A DNA stretch of 15,265 bases from assembly GCA_964392965.1 (NCBI GenBank), contig CAYMSA010000041.1, forward strand, positions 1 through 15,265, in the 5' to 3' direction. Shown one piece after another: positions 1 to 7,460 of the stretch; position 1 is the stretch's first letter; every line of letters begins with the position of its first letter. Under the pieces are notes generated by a model, which was not told where the DNA came from, did not search any database, and saw only the letters and a program-made list of their open reading frames with translations. Made by a program: the position numbers and the translations under genes. The stretch is from CAYMSA01 sp964392965. Its GTDB lineage: Bacteria > Actinomycetota > Coriobacteriia > Anaerosomatales > Anaerosomataceae.

Positions 1-186
1 GGCATCAAGACGCTGCCGGAGGACCTGGGACAGGCCATCGAGCTGTTCGAGAACTCGGAGCTCATGAAGGAGGTCCTCGGCGAGCACATCCACTGCTACT
101 TCGTGGAGGCCAAGAAGGCCGAGTGGCGCGAGTACACCGCGTACGTCTCGGCGTGGGAGAAGGACAAGTACCTCTCGATCCTCTAG
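1..186 (+). CDS. glnA: Glutamine synthetase, C-terminal end (partial)
   Basis: The window opens inside this gene; 61 codons and a TAG stop are visible. The translated tail has the pattern of the C-terminus of type I glutamine synthetase: a LPEDLGQAI segment, then a helix with ELMKEVLGEHI, then a FVEAKKAEWREY segment and the ending WEKDKYLSIL. In this family the region closes the catalytic domain and packs against the neighbouring subunit of the dodecamer. The enzyme makes glutamine from glutamate, ammonia and ATP in the cytoplasm and is the main entry of ammonium into metabolism. The catalytic residues lie upstream of the window, so I cannot judge activity or subtype (GSI-alpha or GSI-beta). 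A hairpin starts 32 nt after the stop and probably ends the transcript. Identification rests on remembered family pattern, but the match is good along the whole visible stretch. Confidence 0.85.
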   Translation, partial: GIKTLPEDLGQAIELFENSELMKEVLGEHIHCYFVEAKKAEWREYTAYVSAWEKDKYLSIL

Positions 187-218
187 GGGCGGAGTCCCGG
201 ACGAGGATCGCGGCGGAG

Positions 219-243
219 GCGGCTTGCTTCGGCGAGCAGCCGC
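219..243 (+). terminator. Hairpin after glnA, probable terminator
   Basis: GCGGCT (219-224) pairs with AGCCGC (238-243). After one bulged T, GCT (226-228) pairs with AGC (235-237), leaving a six-base loop, TCGGCG. No T-run follows, as is common in high-GC genomes. Its place 32 nt after the glnA stop suggests transcript end or 3' protection. Confidence 0.45.
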
Positions 244-305
244 GCCGGGTAGTACGCTAGAGAGTGGGAAGCGATGCGATCGAGCATCGCGGGCGGTACG
301 GCAAC

Positions 306-334
306 GATGCCGGACGGGATTCCCGTCCGGCATC
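306..334 (+). terminator. Long perfect inverted repeat (terminator or leader structure)
   Basis: GATGCCGGACGGGA (306-319) is followed after a single T by its exact reverse complement (321-334). As RNA this gives a 12-13 bp stem with a tiny loop. A short TTT lies a few bases downstream (339-342 region). It sits 51 nt before the regulator start, so it could be a bidirectional-type terminator for glnA, an attenuator for the regulator, or a DNA operator. A second, shorter dyad (GCGATGC/GCATCGC, 271-290) lies just upstream. Confidence 0.55.
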
Positions 335-385
335 CGCGTTTCGGGGGCAAGAAACCAGTGATGGGCGGGAGCCATGGGAGGCGGC

Positions 386-1060
386 GTGAACCACAGCAAG
401 CGGGTCATCGTGGCCATCGACGACGCGCACGCGCGGGCGTGGGCGCTCTCGGCACTCGAGCGGCTCGATGTCGCGACCGAGACGGTCCCGATCGCCGAGG
501 CCGGCCGCCGATGCGCCGCAGGCGATGTGGACCTCGCCGTGGTTGACGGCGGCAGGAAGCCGGCGACCGTCATCACGGATCTCGAGGCGGCGCTCACGGG
601 TGGGGCCGAGATCCGCCTGCTGGTCCTGGTCGAGCCTGACGCACTCGAGCGGCTGCGTCTTCCCGTGGCGTTTCCGGCGGACTTCGTCGTCCGGGGTGCT
701 TCGGCTGCCGAGCTCGCTACGCGGGTGCGGACGCTGCTGTGGCCGGGCGAGGAGCTGGCCTCGGATGATGTGCTGCGGATGGACGACCTGACGCTCAATC
801 TCGCGACGTATCAGGCCCAGGTGCGCGGGGAGCCTGTCGAGTTCACGTACCTCGAGTACGCGCTCTTCGCGTTCCTCGTGACGCATCCCAACCGGGTCTA
901 CGGCCGCGATGTGCTGCTGAAGCGCGTCTGGGGTACCGACTACTTCGGTGGCTCACGCACGGTCGACGTGCACGTCAGGCGCATCCGGGCCAAACTCGGT
1001 CCGGAAGTGGCGGCACGGCTTGAGACGGTGCGCAACGTCGGCTACCTTTGGAGGCGGTGA
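386..1060 (+). CDS. Orphan OmpR/PhoB-type transcriptional regulator with atypical receiver
   Basis: The protein has about 224 residues: an N-terminal receiver-like domain (about 1-115) and a C-terminal winged helix (about 130-224). The latter shows the family pattern: FTYLEYALFAFL, NRVYGRDVLLKRVWG, SRTVDVHVRRIRAKLG and a final VRNVGYLW. The receiver keeps the acidic pair (DD at 12-13) and an aspartate at the phosphorylation position (D54 in VVDGG). The usual Thr/Ser and Lys switch residues are not recognisable, being replaced in LLVLVEP and DFVVRGAS. It may therefore work without phosphorylation, like GlnR-type actinobacterial regulators; that analogy is inference, prompted by glnA next door. 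No histidine kinase is nearby. I prefer the GTG at 386, preceded by GGGAGG at 376-381; an in-frame ATG at 374 is the alternative. It is followed after 43 nt by an ABC exporter, its other possible target. Confidence 0.8.
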   Translation: MNHSKRVIVAIDDAHARAWALSALERLDVATETVPIAEAGRRCAAGDVDLAVVDGGRKPATVITDLEAALTGGAEIRLLVLVEPDALERLRLPVAFPADFVVRGASAAELATRVRTLLWPGEELASDDVLRMDDLTLNLATYQAQVRGEPVEFTYLEYALFAFLVTHPNRVYGRDVLLKRVWGTDYFGGSRTVDVHVRRIRAKLGPEVAARLETVRNVGYLWRR

Positions 1061-1103
1061 GGGCACGTCCCTCGCCGCACTGGCGGCGACAGGGGAGAGG
1101 CGC

Positions 1104-2059
<956 letters not shown>

Positions 2060-2063
<4 letters not shown>

Positions 2064-2857
2064 GCTGGACGGTCTTTCGCGCCACGCTGCACCAGCGGCG
2101 CACGTCCATCTTCTGGTTCGCCGCGGGGCTCGTCCTGTACTCATGGGTGATGACGTGGTTCTGGCCACAGCTCGGCGGCGAGGATTACGAGCGGCTCATC
2201 GAGCAGTTCCCTCCCGAGATGCTCGCCATCTTCGGCGGCACTGATGTGCCGTTCGCCTCGCTCGGCGGCTACTTCCAGGTCGAGTACCTAGGGTTGATGT
2301 GGATGATCATCGTCGGCGCTGCCGTGATCATCTTCGCAGGCAGGGCGTTCGCCGGTGAGGTCGCCGCCGGAACGATGGAGTTCGTGCTCGCGCAGCCGGT
2401 GTCGCGGGTCCGGTTCGCCGTCTCCCGTATCGCAGCGCTCGTGTGCTTCATCATCGTGCTGTCGGTGGCGTCGTTCCTGCCCATCCAGATCTTCGGTCCC
2501 CGGTACGGCATCGACCTCCCGGCCGATGTCCTCTGGACGCTTCTCGCACTCGGCGCCCTGTTCATGCTCGCCGTGGGCGGCATCGCCACGCTGCTGAGTG
2601 CACTCACGCGCACGCCCGGTCCCGCAGGAGGGGTCTCCGCGGGGCTGCTGCTCGTTCTGTGGGTGCTCGACATGCTGGCGAACGTGGTGGATTCCGCCCG
2701 CTTCTTCGAGCCGGTGAACCTGGTCACGTACTGGCAGCCGGGCAGGATCATCAACGGCGATGCCATCGACCCCGCCGCGTGGTGGGCCTACGGCATCGTG
2801 GCGGTCGTGACGCTTCTTGCGGCCGTCGTCGCGTTCAGCAGGCGCGATCTCGCGTAG
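2060..2857 (+). CDS. ABC-2 type exporter, membrane permease subunit
   Basis: This 265-residue integral membrane protein has about six hydrophobic segments (near residues 17-35, 75-95, 115-138, 158-182, 188-208 and 240-260). Between the second and third lies the segment GEVAAGTMEFVLAQPVSR, the cytoplasmic coupling signature of ABC-2 permeases (E..GT.E.LL..PVSR). It should pair with the ATPase just upstream, whose stop codon it overlaps by four bases (ATGA); the ribosome-binding site GGGAGGTGAG lies inside the ATPase gene. Two copies of each subunit would form the exporter in the cytoplasmic membrane. The C-terminus (FSRRDLA) is the common short cytoplasmic end of this group. What it exports cannot be told from sequence; with a regulator in front, a resistance or stress-export role is possible but unproven. 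The stop lies only six bases from the stop of the convergent candidate selenoprotein gene. Confidence 0.88.
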
Positions 2858-2863
2858 CGGTGA

Positions 2864-3211
2864 CTAGCGGGTCGTCCGCGCGCCGCCGAGGAGCGCGGCG
2901 ACCTCATCGACGATCTTCGAGCGCATGACGACCCGCTCGCCGAAGGGCTCGCCGTTGATGAAGGTCGCCGGCAGACAGAGCCCCCGGCTCTCGATGAGAG
3001 CGATGGCGTCCGCGTGCTCGGCGCGCACGTCGGGCTCCGAGAGGTTGAGGAAGCGCATCCGCACGTCGTCACCGTAGCGGCGCGTGAGCTCGAACGACAC
3101 GATCGTCACGATCTCCTCCTGAGACCGTGGGCTCCCTCAACACAGGCCGTTGGGCGAGTACGGGGTGCCGTGGTCGTCGAAGACGTCGATGCTCACGAGT
3201 GGTTTCGTCAT
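2864..3211 (-). CDS. Candidate selenoprotein: small thioredoxin-like protein with Cys-Sec motif (in-frame UGA)
   Basis: Read with the TGA at 3137-3139 as selenocysteine, this is a 115-residue protein. The ATG at 3209-3211 has GGGAGG four bases upstream. Residues 4-11 form a hydrophobic strand, then come C24-U25, a helix (about 30-47), strand VRMRFLNL (50-57), a helix (about 64-77), C79-L-P81-A-T-F-I-N-G with a cis-Pro-like site, and a final strand and helix. That is the complete thioredoxin order, with the redox pair in the usual place before helix 1. Codons on both sides of the TGA share the G/C third-base bias. A SECIS-like hairpin follows the TGA. It is the last gene of an operon, 37 nt after the wzt-like gene. 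The alternative is a separate 81-residue protein from the GTG at 3109, which would lack strand 1 and the redox site. Exact family is uncertain; it recalls small thioredoxin-like (seleno)proteins of anaerobes (e.g. SaoT-type). Function, probably thiol/selenol redox chemistry, is inferred. Confidence 0.72.
3107..3129 (-). promoter_or_regulatory. SECIS-like hairpin downstream of in-frame UGA
   Basis: On the minus strand CACGGTCTC (3129-3121) and GAGATCGTG (3115-3107) form a nine-base-pair stem with one G-U pair, closed by the loop AGGAG (3120-3116). Sixteen bases separate the TGA from the loop, and a G is among the first two loop bases. As I recall the bacterial SECIS rules (loop 16-37 nt from UGA, small loop, early G), all are met. 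Caveat: loop plus 3' arm also reads AGGAGGAG, which could serve as a ribosome-binding site for an internal GTG. Confidence 0.6.
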
Positions 3212-3248
3212 GATGCCTCCCGGTGCGCCGAGGGGGTTCGTCCGGCGC

Positions 3249-4013
3249 CTATTTCGCGATCATGTCCTCGTAGAACGCGGTCGCTTCGGCGATCGGTCCG
3301 TCGAAGCGGACTTCGCCCTTGTCGAGCACTATACCCCGGGTGCAGAACTCCTGGGCCGCGCCCGAGGAGTGGGTGACGAACAGCACGGTCACGTGGTCGC
3401 GCGAGATGATCTCGCGCACCTTCGCCGTGCACTTCTTCTGGAACGCCTTGTCGCCCACGCTGAGCGCCTCATCGATGACGAGGATCTCGGGGTCCACGCT
3501 CACCGCGCACGCGAACCCGAGCCGCGCCTTCATGCCGCTCGAGTACGTCCGCACGGGCTGGTCGATGTACTGGCCGAGGTCGGCAAAGGCGATGATGTCG
3601 TCCTCGATTGCGGCGATCTCGGCCTCGGTCATGCCGAGTATCCGTCCGCGCAGGTAGATGTTCTCGCGTCCCGTGAACCGCGCGTCGAACCCTGCCGAGA
3701 GCTCGAGGAGCGCGCTCACGCGGCCGTTCACGACGATCTCGCCCTCGGTGGGAAAGGCCACGCCGGTGATCATCTTGAGGATCGTGGACTTGCCGGCGCC
3801 GTTCCTGCCGAGGAACGACACGGCCTCGCCGCGCGGTATCGCGAACGTGATGTTCTTGTTGGCGACGGCCTCGGCGTACGGCACGCGCTTCGAGAAGATG
3901 GAGGCGAAGCGGTGCTTGTCGCTCGCGTAGAGGCGGTACGCCTTGGTGACGTCGTGGAACTCGATGGCGTTGCCGGAAGGCGCGGGTTTCGCGGCCGGTG
4001 TGTCAGATGACAT
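3249..4013 (-). CDS. Polysaccharide/teichoic acid exporter, ATP-binding subunit (Wzt/TagH family)
   Basis: This 254-residue ABC ATPase belongs to the group that exports finished lipid-linked polysaccharides. After a short polar N-terminus come Walker A GRNGAGKST (69-77), the signature YSSGMKARLGFA, Walker B with D-loop ILVIDEALSVGD, and the switch histidine in LFVTHSSG. The SSGM signature and the DEALSVGD ending are characteristic of Wzt/TagH rather than drug exporters. It stops soon after the nucleotide-binding domain, so the C-terminal carbohydrate-binding domain of O-antigen-type Wzt, which selects modified chain ends, is absent; export is then probably not coupled to chain capping. The ATG overlaps the end of the permease gene by 11 bases and has AAGGAG seven bases upstream. 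The candidate selenoprotein gene follows after 37 nt. No glycosyltransferases lie in the window, so the exported polymer is unknown. Confidence 0.85.
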   Translation of the reverse strand: MSSDTPAAKPAPSGNAIEFHDVTKAYRLYASDKHRFASIFSKRVPYAEAVANKNITFAIPRGEAVSFLGRNGAGKSTILKMITGVAFPTEGEIVVNGRVSALLELSAGFDARFTGRENIYLRGRILGMTEAEIAAIEDDIIAFADLGQYIDQPVRTYSSGMKARLGFACAVSVDPEILVIDEALSVGDKAFQKKCTAKVREIISRDHVTVLFVTHSSGAAQEFCTRGIVLDKGEVRFDGPIAEATAFYEDMIAK

Positions 4014-4800
4014 CGGGAATCTCCTTCCGCAGCCGCGTGTGCGTCCGGACTGCGACGGCGATGAGTACCACCATCACGATCGCGAACGCGATGAGCGGCA
4101 GCGGGTCCTCCCACAGCCACTGCTTCGTGATGAAGACCGCGCGATAGCCGCGCGTGAGGAACGTGATGGGGTTGATGTCCAGGAACACCTGGAGGGCCGG
4201 CACGTCCACCGTGTCAGGGTCCCAGATGACGCCGGAGAGCCAGAAGGCCGGCTGGACCATGGACTTCACGAGACTCGAGAAGTCTTTGCTGATGGCCGAG
4301 AGTGGTGCGGAGAAGAGCGACCACACCGTCGCAAAGAGGAACAGGAGCGCCATGTAGAGGGGAAGCTGCAGGAAGTACACGTCGAGCGTGCCGCCCGCGA
4401 TGAAGTAGATCACGACGGTCAGGCCGAGCAACAGGAGGTGGATGTAGTACTTCGAGAGGCTCACGAACGTGGAGATGGTCGACACGGGGAAGCGCATCTT
4501 GTTCACGAGGTACGGGTAGCTCCTGATGGCGTCCGTCCCCGCGCTGAGCATCTCGCCGAGGTAGAACCAGGGGACGAGACCCACGATGAGCCAGAGTGCA
4601 TACGGGTAGCCGTGGACCGGCGCCCCGGAACGAAGCCCGAACGTGAAGGCGAACCAGAACACGAAGATGGTGATCGCGGGCTTGATGACCGCCCACGCCC
4701 ATCCCAGCGCGGCGCCGCGATAGGTCTTCACGAGGTCGGTCTGTGCGAGCTTGCATATCTGTTGCCGGAACGCCCAGTGGTCCCGGAGGATGTCCATCAT
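4003..4800 (-). CDS. Polysaccharide/teichoic acid exporter, permease subunit (Wzm/TagG family, ABC-2)
   Basis: This 265-residue membrane protein has about six hydrophobic segments and the hallmarks of the Wzm/TagG family. The N-terminal amphipathic stretch contains DLVKTYRGAALGWAWAVIKP, the conserved entry to the first membrane helix. Later come LVPWFYLGEML, a KMRFPVSTISTF segment, and SMVQPAFWLSGVIWDP followed by INPITFLTRGYR. With the Wzt-like ATPase that overlaps its 3' end by 11 bases it should form a channel that moves lipid-linked polysaccharide or a teichoic-acid-like polymer across the cytoplasmic membrane. The start could be either of two adjacent ATG codons (4800 or 4797); no strong ribosome-binding site precedes them. 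It is the first gene of a leftward operon divergent from polA, with a TACAAT box about 47 bases upstream. Confidence 0.85.
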   Translation of the reverse strand: MMDILRDHWAFRQQICKLAQTDLVKTYRGAALGWAWAVIKPAITIFVFWFAFTFGLRSGAPVHGYPYALWLIVGLVPWFYLGEMLSAGTDAIRSYPYLVNKMRFPVSTISTFVSLSKYYIHLLLLGLTVVIYFIAGGTLDVYFLQLPLYMALLFLFATVWSLFSAPLSAISKDFSSLVKSMVQPAFWLSGVIWDPDTVDVPALQVFLDINPITFLTRGYRAVFITKQWLWEDPLPLIAFAIVMVVLIAVAVRTHTRLRKEIPDVI

Positions 4801-4846
4801 GCCGAGTGCCCGTTCGGTCGTGGTGCAGGTGAGGTCGTGAACTGCG

Positions 4847-4852
4847 ATTGTA
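4847..4852 (-). promoter_or_regulatory. Possible -10 box for the wzm-wzt-selenoprotein operon
   Basis: TACAAT on the minus strand, about 47 bases before the permease ATG, fits a sigma-70-type -10 box and is one of few AT-rich hexamers in this GC-rich spacer. I see no good -35 at 16-18 bases, so this is only a candidate. Confidence 0.3.
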
Positions 4853-4922
4853 TGCCACCCGGCGCGGCCTGTACCAGCGAGGCGGCTCCATCACCTCTGC
4901 AGGGCGTGCGCGTCGCGGAGCC

Positions 4923-4960
4923 GTCGTCGGTACCGCAAGGGTCGCTGTGGCACCGACGAC
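4923..4960. repeat. Inverted repeat in the wzm/polA divergent spacer
   Basis: GTCGTCGGT (4923-4931) and ACCGACGAC (4952-4960) are exact reverse complements separated by 20 bases. The repeat lies in the 293-base divergent spacer (4801-5093), upstream of both flanking genes. It could be a hairpin in a polA leader transcript or a protein-binding dyad. I see no gene in this spacer. Confidence 0.35.
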
Positions 4961-5020
4961 CTTCCGGCGGATTCCCTGTGCGGTGCCGAAGAGCTTCCGG
5001 CGCATGTCGGCGGCCTCGGG

Positions 5021-5026
5021 TAGAAT
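5021..5026 (+). promoter_or_regulatory. Possible -10 box for polA
   Basis: TAGAAT lies 67 bases before the polA ATG and matches four or more positions of TATAAT. No convincing -35 hexamer stands at the expected distance. A start a few bases downstream would place the small hairpin at 5035-5052 (GGCAGG/CCTGCC, loop CTAGTA) at the very 5' end of the mRNA. Confidence 0.3.
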
Positions 5027-5093
5027 CGGGTGATGGCAGGCTAGTACCTGCCCTGCACGCGCATCATGCCCGGGCGCATCCGAAAGGCGATCG

Positions 5094-7460
5094 ATGACCG
5101 AACGTACGCTTGCCGTCATCGACGGCAACAGTCTCATGCACCGCGCGTTCCACGGGCTTCCTCCCACGATGACCGCGCCGGACGGCCGGCCCACCAACGC
5201 CGTGTTCGGCTTCATGTCGATGCTCATCAAGCTGGTCGCCGACCTGGGGCCCGACGGTGTGGTCGTGGCGTTCGACCGCGGCAAGCCCGCTTTCCGCACC
5301 GAGGCACTCGCCGCGTACAAGATCCAGCGGCCGCCCACGGACCCGGACCTCAAGGCGCAGTTCCCGATGATCAAGACGCTCCTCTCGGCGCTCGATGTGC
5401 CTATCGTCGAGGCCGAGGGCTGGGAGGGCGACGACATCCTCGGCACGCTCGCCGAGCAGACCGCCGCCGAGGGTACGCGCGTCCTGCTCGTCACCGGAGA
5501 CAAGGACGCGCTGCAGCTCGTGAACGACCGCGTGCATGTCGTGAGCACGCGGAAGGGCATCACGGACATCGTCGTGTACGACAGCGACGCGGTCTTCGAG
5601 CGCTACGGCGTGACGCCGGAGCAGGTGCCGGACTACCTCGGCCTCAAGGGCGACAGCTCGGACAACATCCCCGGTGTGGTGGGCGTGGGGGAGAAGACGG
5701 CCGCGAAGCTGCTGCAGGAGTATGGCTCGCTCGATGCGGTCCTCGAGGCGGCGCCGGGCATCAAGGGCAAGCTCGGCGAGAACCTGCGCGAGCATGCCGA
5801 TGCCGCCCGTGCGGGCCGTGTCGTGGCGACGATCCGCCGCGACGTGCCGGTGGAGCTGGACCTCGCGCGGGTGGCGTGGGGCGGCTACGACGAGGCCGAG
5901 GCCCTCGCGGCGCTCACCGACCTCGCATTCCTCTCGCTCGTGCCGCGACTGCGGGCGCTCGACGGTAAGCGCGCCGGGGCGGGCCGGACGACGCAGGCGA
6001 GCTCCAAGACCGTCGAGGCTCCGGCCGCTCCGGCTGCCGAGGTCCTCGAGGGCTCCGATGCGCTGACGTTCGTCGCCTCGCTCGCCGGGAACCCGCCGCG
6101 CGAGGCCGTCGGCGTGGCGCTCGGCGACGGTGACGAGAGCAGCCTCTTCCCGGATGCGCAGCGGACGCTCGCCGTGGCGCACGCAGGGCGCGTGGCGCTT
6201 CTCGGCGGGGACGATGTCCTTGTCGCTTGGACGTCGCTTGCTGCGTCGTGCCGGCTGAGCGCCGGGGACACGAAGTCGCTCGTGGGGGCGATGCGCGCGC
6301 TCAAGGAAGGCGCCACGGCCGACCCGTGCGAGCTCGATCTCTTCGACTGCGGCATCGCCGGGTATCTGCTCGCGTCCAACCGCTCGGACTTCTCACTCGG
6401 GGCGCTCGCCGCCACCTACCTCGGTCGCGATGTGGGGCCGGGTGATGTCGTCGCGCAGGCCGTCGCCGCGGCAGACCTCGTCGCGCCGCTCACCGGCGCG
6501 CTCGAGGAGTGGGGTGCCATGCGATGCTTCGAGACGATCGAGATGCCGCTCGTGCCCGTGCTCATCCGGATGGAGGAGACCGGCATCGGCCTCGATCTCG
6601 ACGTGCTCGCGGCGCTCTCGGAGGAGACGCACCGGGAGATCGACGCCCTCGCGCGGGAGATCCACCAACTCGCCGGCTACGAGTTCACCATCGACTCACC
6701 CAAGCAGCTCGGCGAGGTGCTCTTCGAGAAGCTCGGCCTGCCCGTGCAACGCAAGACGAAGACCGGCTACTCGACGGACGCGGCCGTGCTTGCCACGCTC
6801 GCGCCGCTGCATCCCATCGCGGACAAGGTCATCGCGTACCGGGAGCTCACGAANNNNNNNNNNNNNNNNNNNNNNNNNNNNNNNNNNNNNNNNNNNNNNN
6901 NNNNNNNNNNNNNNNNNNNNNNNNNNNNNNNNNNNNNNNNNNNNNNNNNNNNNAACTTCGGCATCGTCTACGGCATCTCGGCGCACGGGCTTTCCGAGTC
7001 ACTCGGCGTGGGGTACGCCGAGGCGCAGGCGACGATCGACCGCTACTTCGCGGCCTATCCGCGCGTGCGCGAGTACCTCGACGAGACGATCGCCGGGGCC
7101 CACCAGAACGGGTACGCCGAGACGCTCTTCGGCAGGCGGCGGCCGATCCCCGAGCTTGCGAGCTCCAACCGCAACCTGCGTTCGTTCGGCGAGCGGACGG
7201 CGATGAACCACCCGATGCAAGGCACGGCCGCCGACCTCATGAAGCTCGCCATGATCGAGGTCGACCGCCGCCTGCGTGCTGAGGGGCTTGCCGCGCGTAT
7301 GCTCCTGCAGGTCCACGACGAGCTCGTCTTCGAGGCCTCCGAAACTGAGCTGGAGGCTCTCTCGGCGCTCGCACGTGAGGCGATGGGGGGCGTCACCGAG
7401 CTACGCGTCCCGCTCGAGGTGGGCGTCGGTTCCGGCCACACGTGGGCGAGCGCGAAGTAG
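5094..7460 (+). CDS. polA: DNA polymerase I (interrupted by assembly gap)
   Basis: DNA polymerase I removes RNA primers and fills gaps in lagging-strand synthesis and excision repair. The N-terminal 5' nuclease (about 1-290) is intact: VIDGNSLMHRAF, VVAFDRGKPAFRTE, EGWEGDDILGTLAEQ, VTGDKDALQLV and GLKGDSSDNIPGV, with the helix-hairpin-helix GVGEKTAAKLL. The middle 3'-5' exonuclease-like domain (about 320-460) lacks the first DxE metal-binding motif (sequence there is VGVALGDGDE), so proofreading is probably absent, as in Taq and Bacillus enzymes. The polymerase domain shows YEFTIDSPKQLGEVLF, then, after the gap, NFGIVYGIS and the catalytic LLQVHDELVFE. The 100-N gap removes motif A (DYSQIELR in relatives) and the start of the O-helix. 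The true length is likely near 880 residues. ATG at 5094 has AAAGG six bases upstream. It overlaps the next gene. Confidence 0.95.
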   Translation: MTERTLAVIDGNSLMHRAFHGLPPTMTAPDGRPTNAVFGFMSMLIKLVADLGPDGVVVAFDRGKPAFRTEALAAYKIQRPPTDPDLKAQFPMIKTLLSALDVPIVEAEGWEGDDILGTLAEQTAAEGTRVLLVTGDKDALQLVNDRVHVVSTRKGITDIVVYDSDAVFERYGVTPEQVPDYLGLKGDSSDNIPGVVGVGEKTAAKLLQEYGSLDAVLEAAPGIKGKLGENLREHADAARAGRVVATIRRDVPVELDLARVAWGGYDEAEALAALTDLAFLSLVPRLRALDGKRAGAGRTTQASSKTVEAPAAPAAEVLEGSDALTFVASLAGNPPREAVGVALGDGDESSLFPDAQRTLAVAHAGRVALLGGDDVLVAWTSLAASCRLSAGDTKSLVGAMRALKEGATADPCELDLFDCGIAGYLLASNRSDFSLGALAATYLGRDVGPGDVVAQAVAAADLVAPLTGALEEWGAMRCFETIEMPLVPVLIRMEETGIGLDLDVLAALSEETHREIDALAREIHQLAGYEFTIDSPKQLGEVLFEKLGLPVQRKTKTGYSTDAAVLATLAPLHPIADKVIAYRELTXXXXXXXXXXXXXXXXXXXXXXXXXXXXXXXXXXNFGIVYGISAHGLSESLGVGYAEAQATIDRYFAAYPRVREYLDETIAGAHQNGYAETLFGRRRPIPELASSNRNLRSFGERTAMNHPMQGTAADLMKLAMIEVDRRLRAEGLAARMLLQVHDELVFEASETELEALSALAREAMGGVTELRVPLEVGVGSGHTWASAK
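6854..6953. other. Assembly gap of 100 N inside polA
   Basis: Exactly 100 unknown bases, the usual placeholder for a gap of unknown size. Flanking residues are YRELT before and NFGIVYGIS after. In E. coli Pol I about 125 residues separate these points, so roughly 370-390 bases are probably missing rather than 100. That both sides share a frame across 100 N is chance. Confidence 0.9.

Noticed and set aside
3137..3139. Sequencing error creating the TGA (for example from TGC)
   Set aside because: Cannot be excluded from one sequence, but the SECIS-like hairpin just downstream would then be a coincidence.
3110..3211. Reading the 24-codon ORF as an independent leader peptide
   Set aside because: It supplies the missing strand 1 of the following protein, shares frame and codon bias with it, and ends in TGA exactly at a redox site, which is better explained by recoding. 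It stays the main alternative if no Sec machinery exists.
3943..5097. Plus-strand frame of 384 codons opposite the wzm-like gene and across the divergent spacer
   Set aside because: His/Glu/Arg-rich shadow of a membrane protein gene; no start signal and no family pattern.
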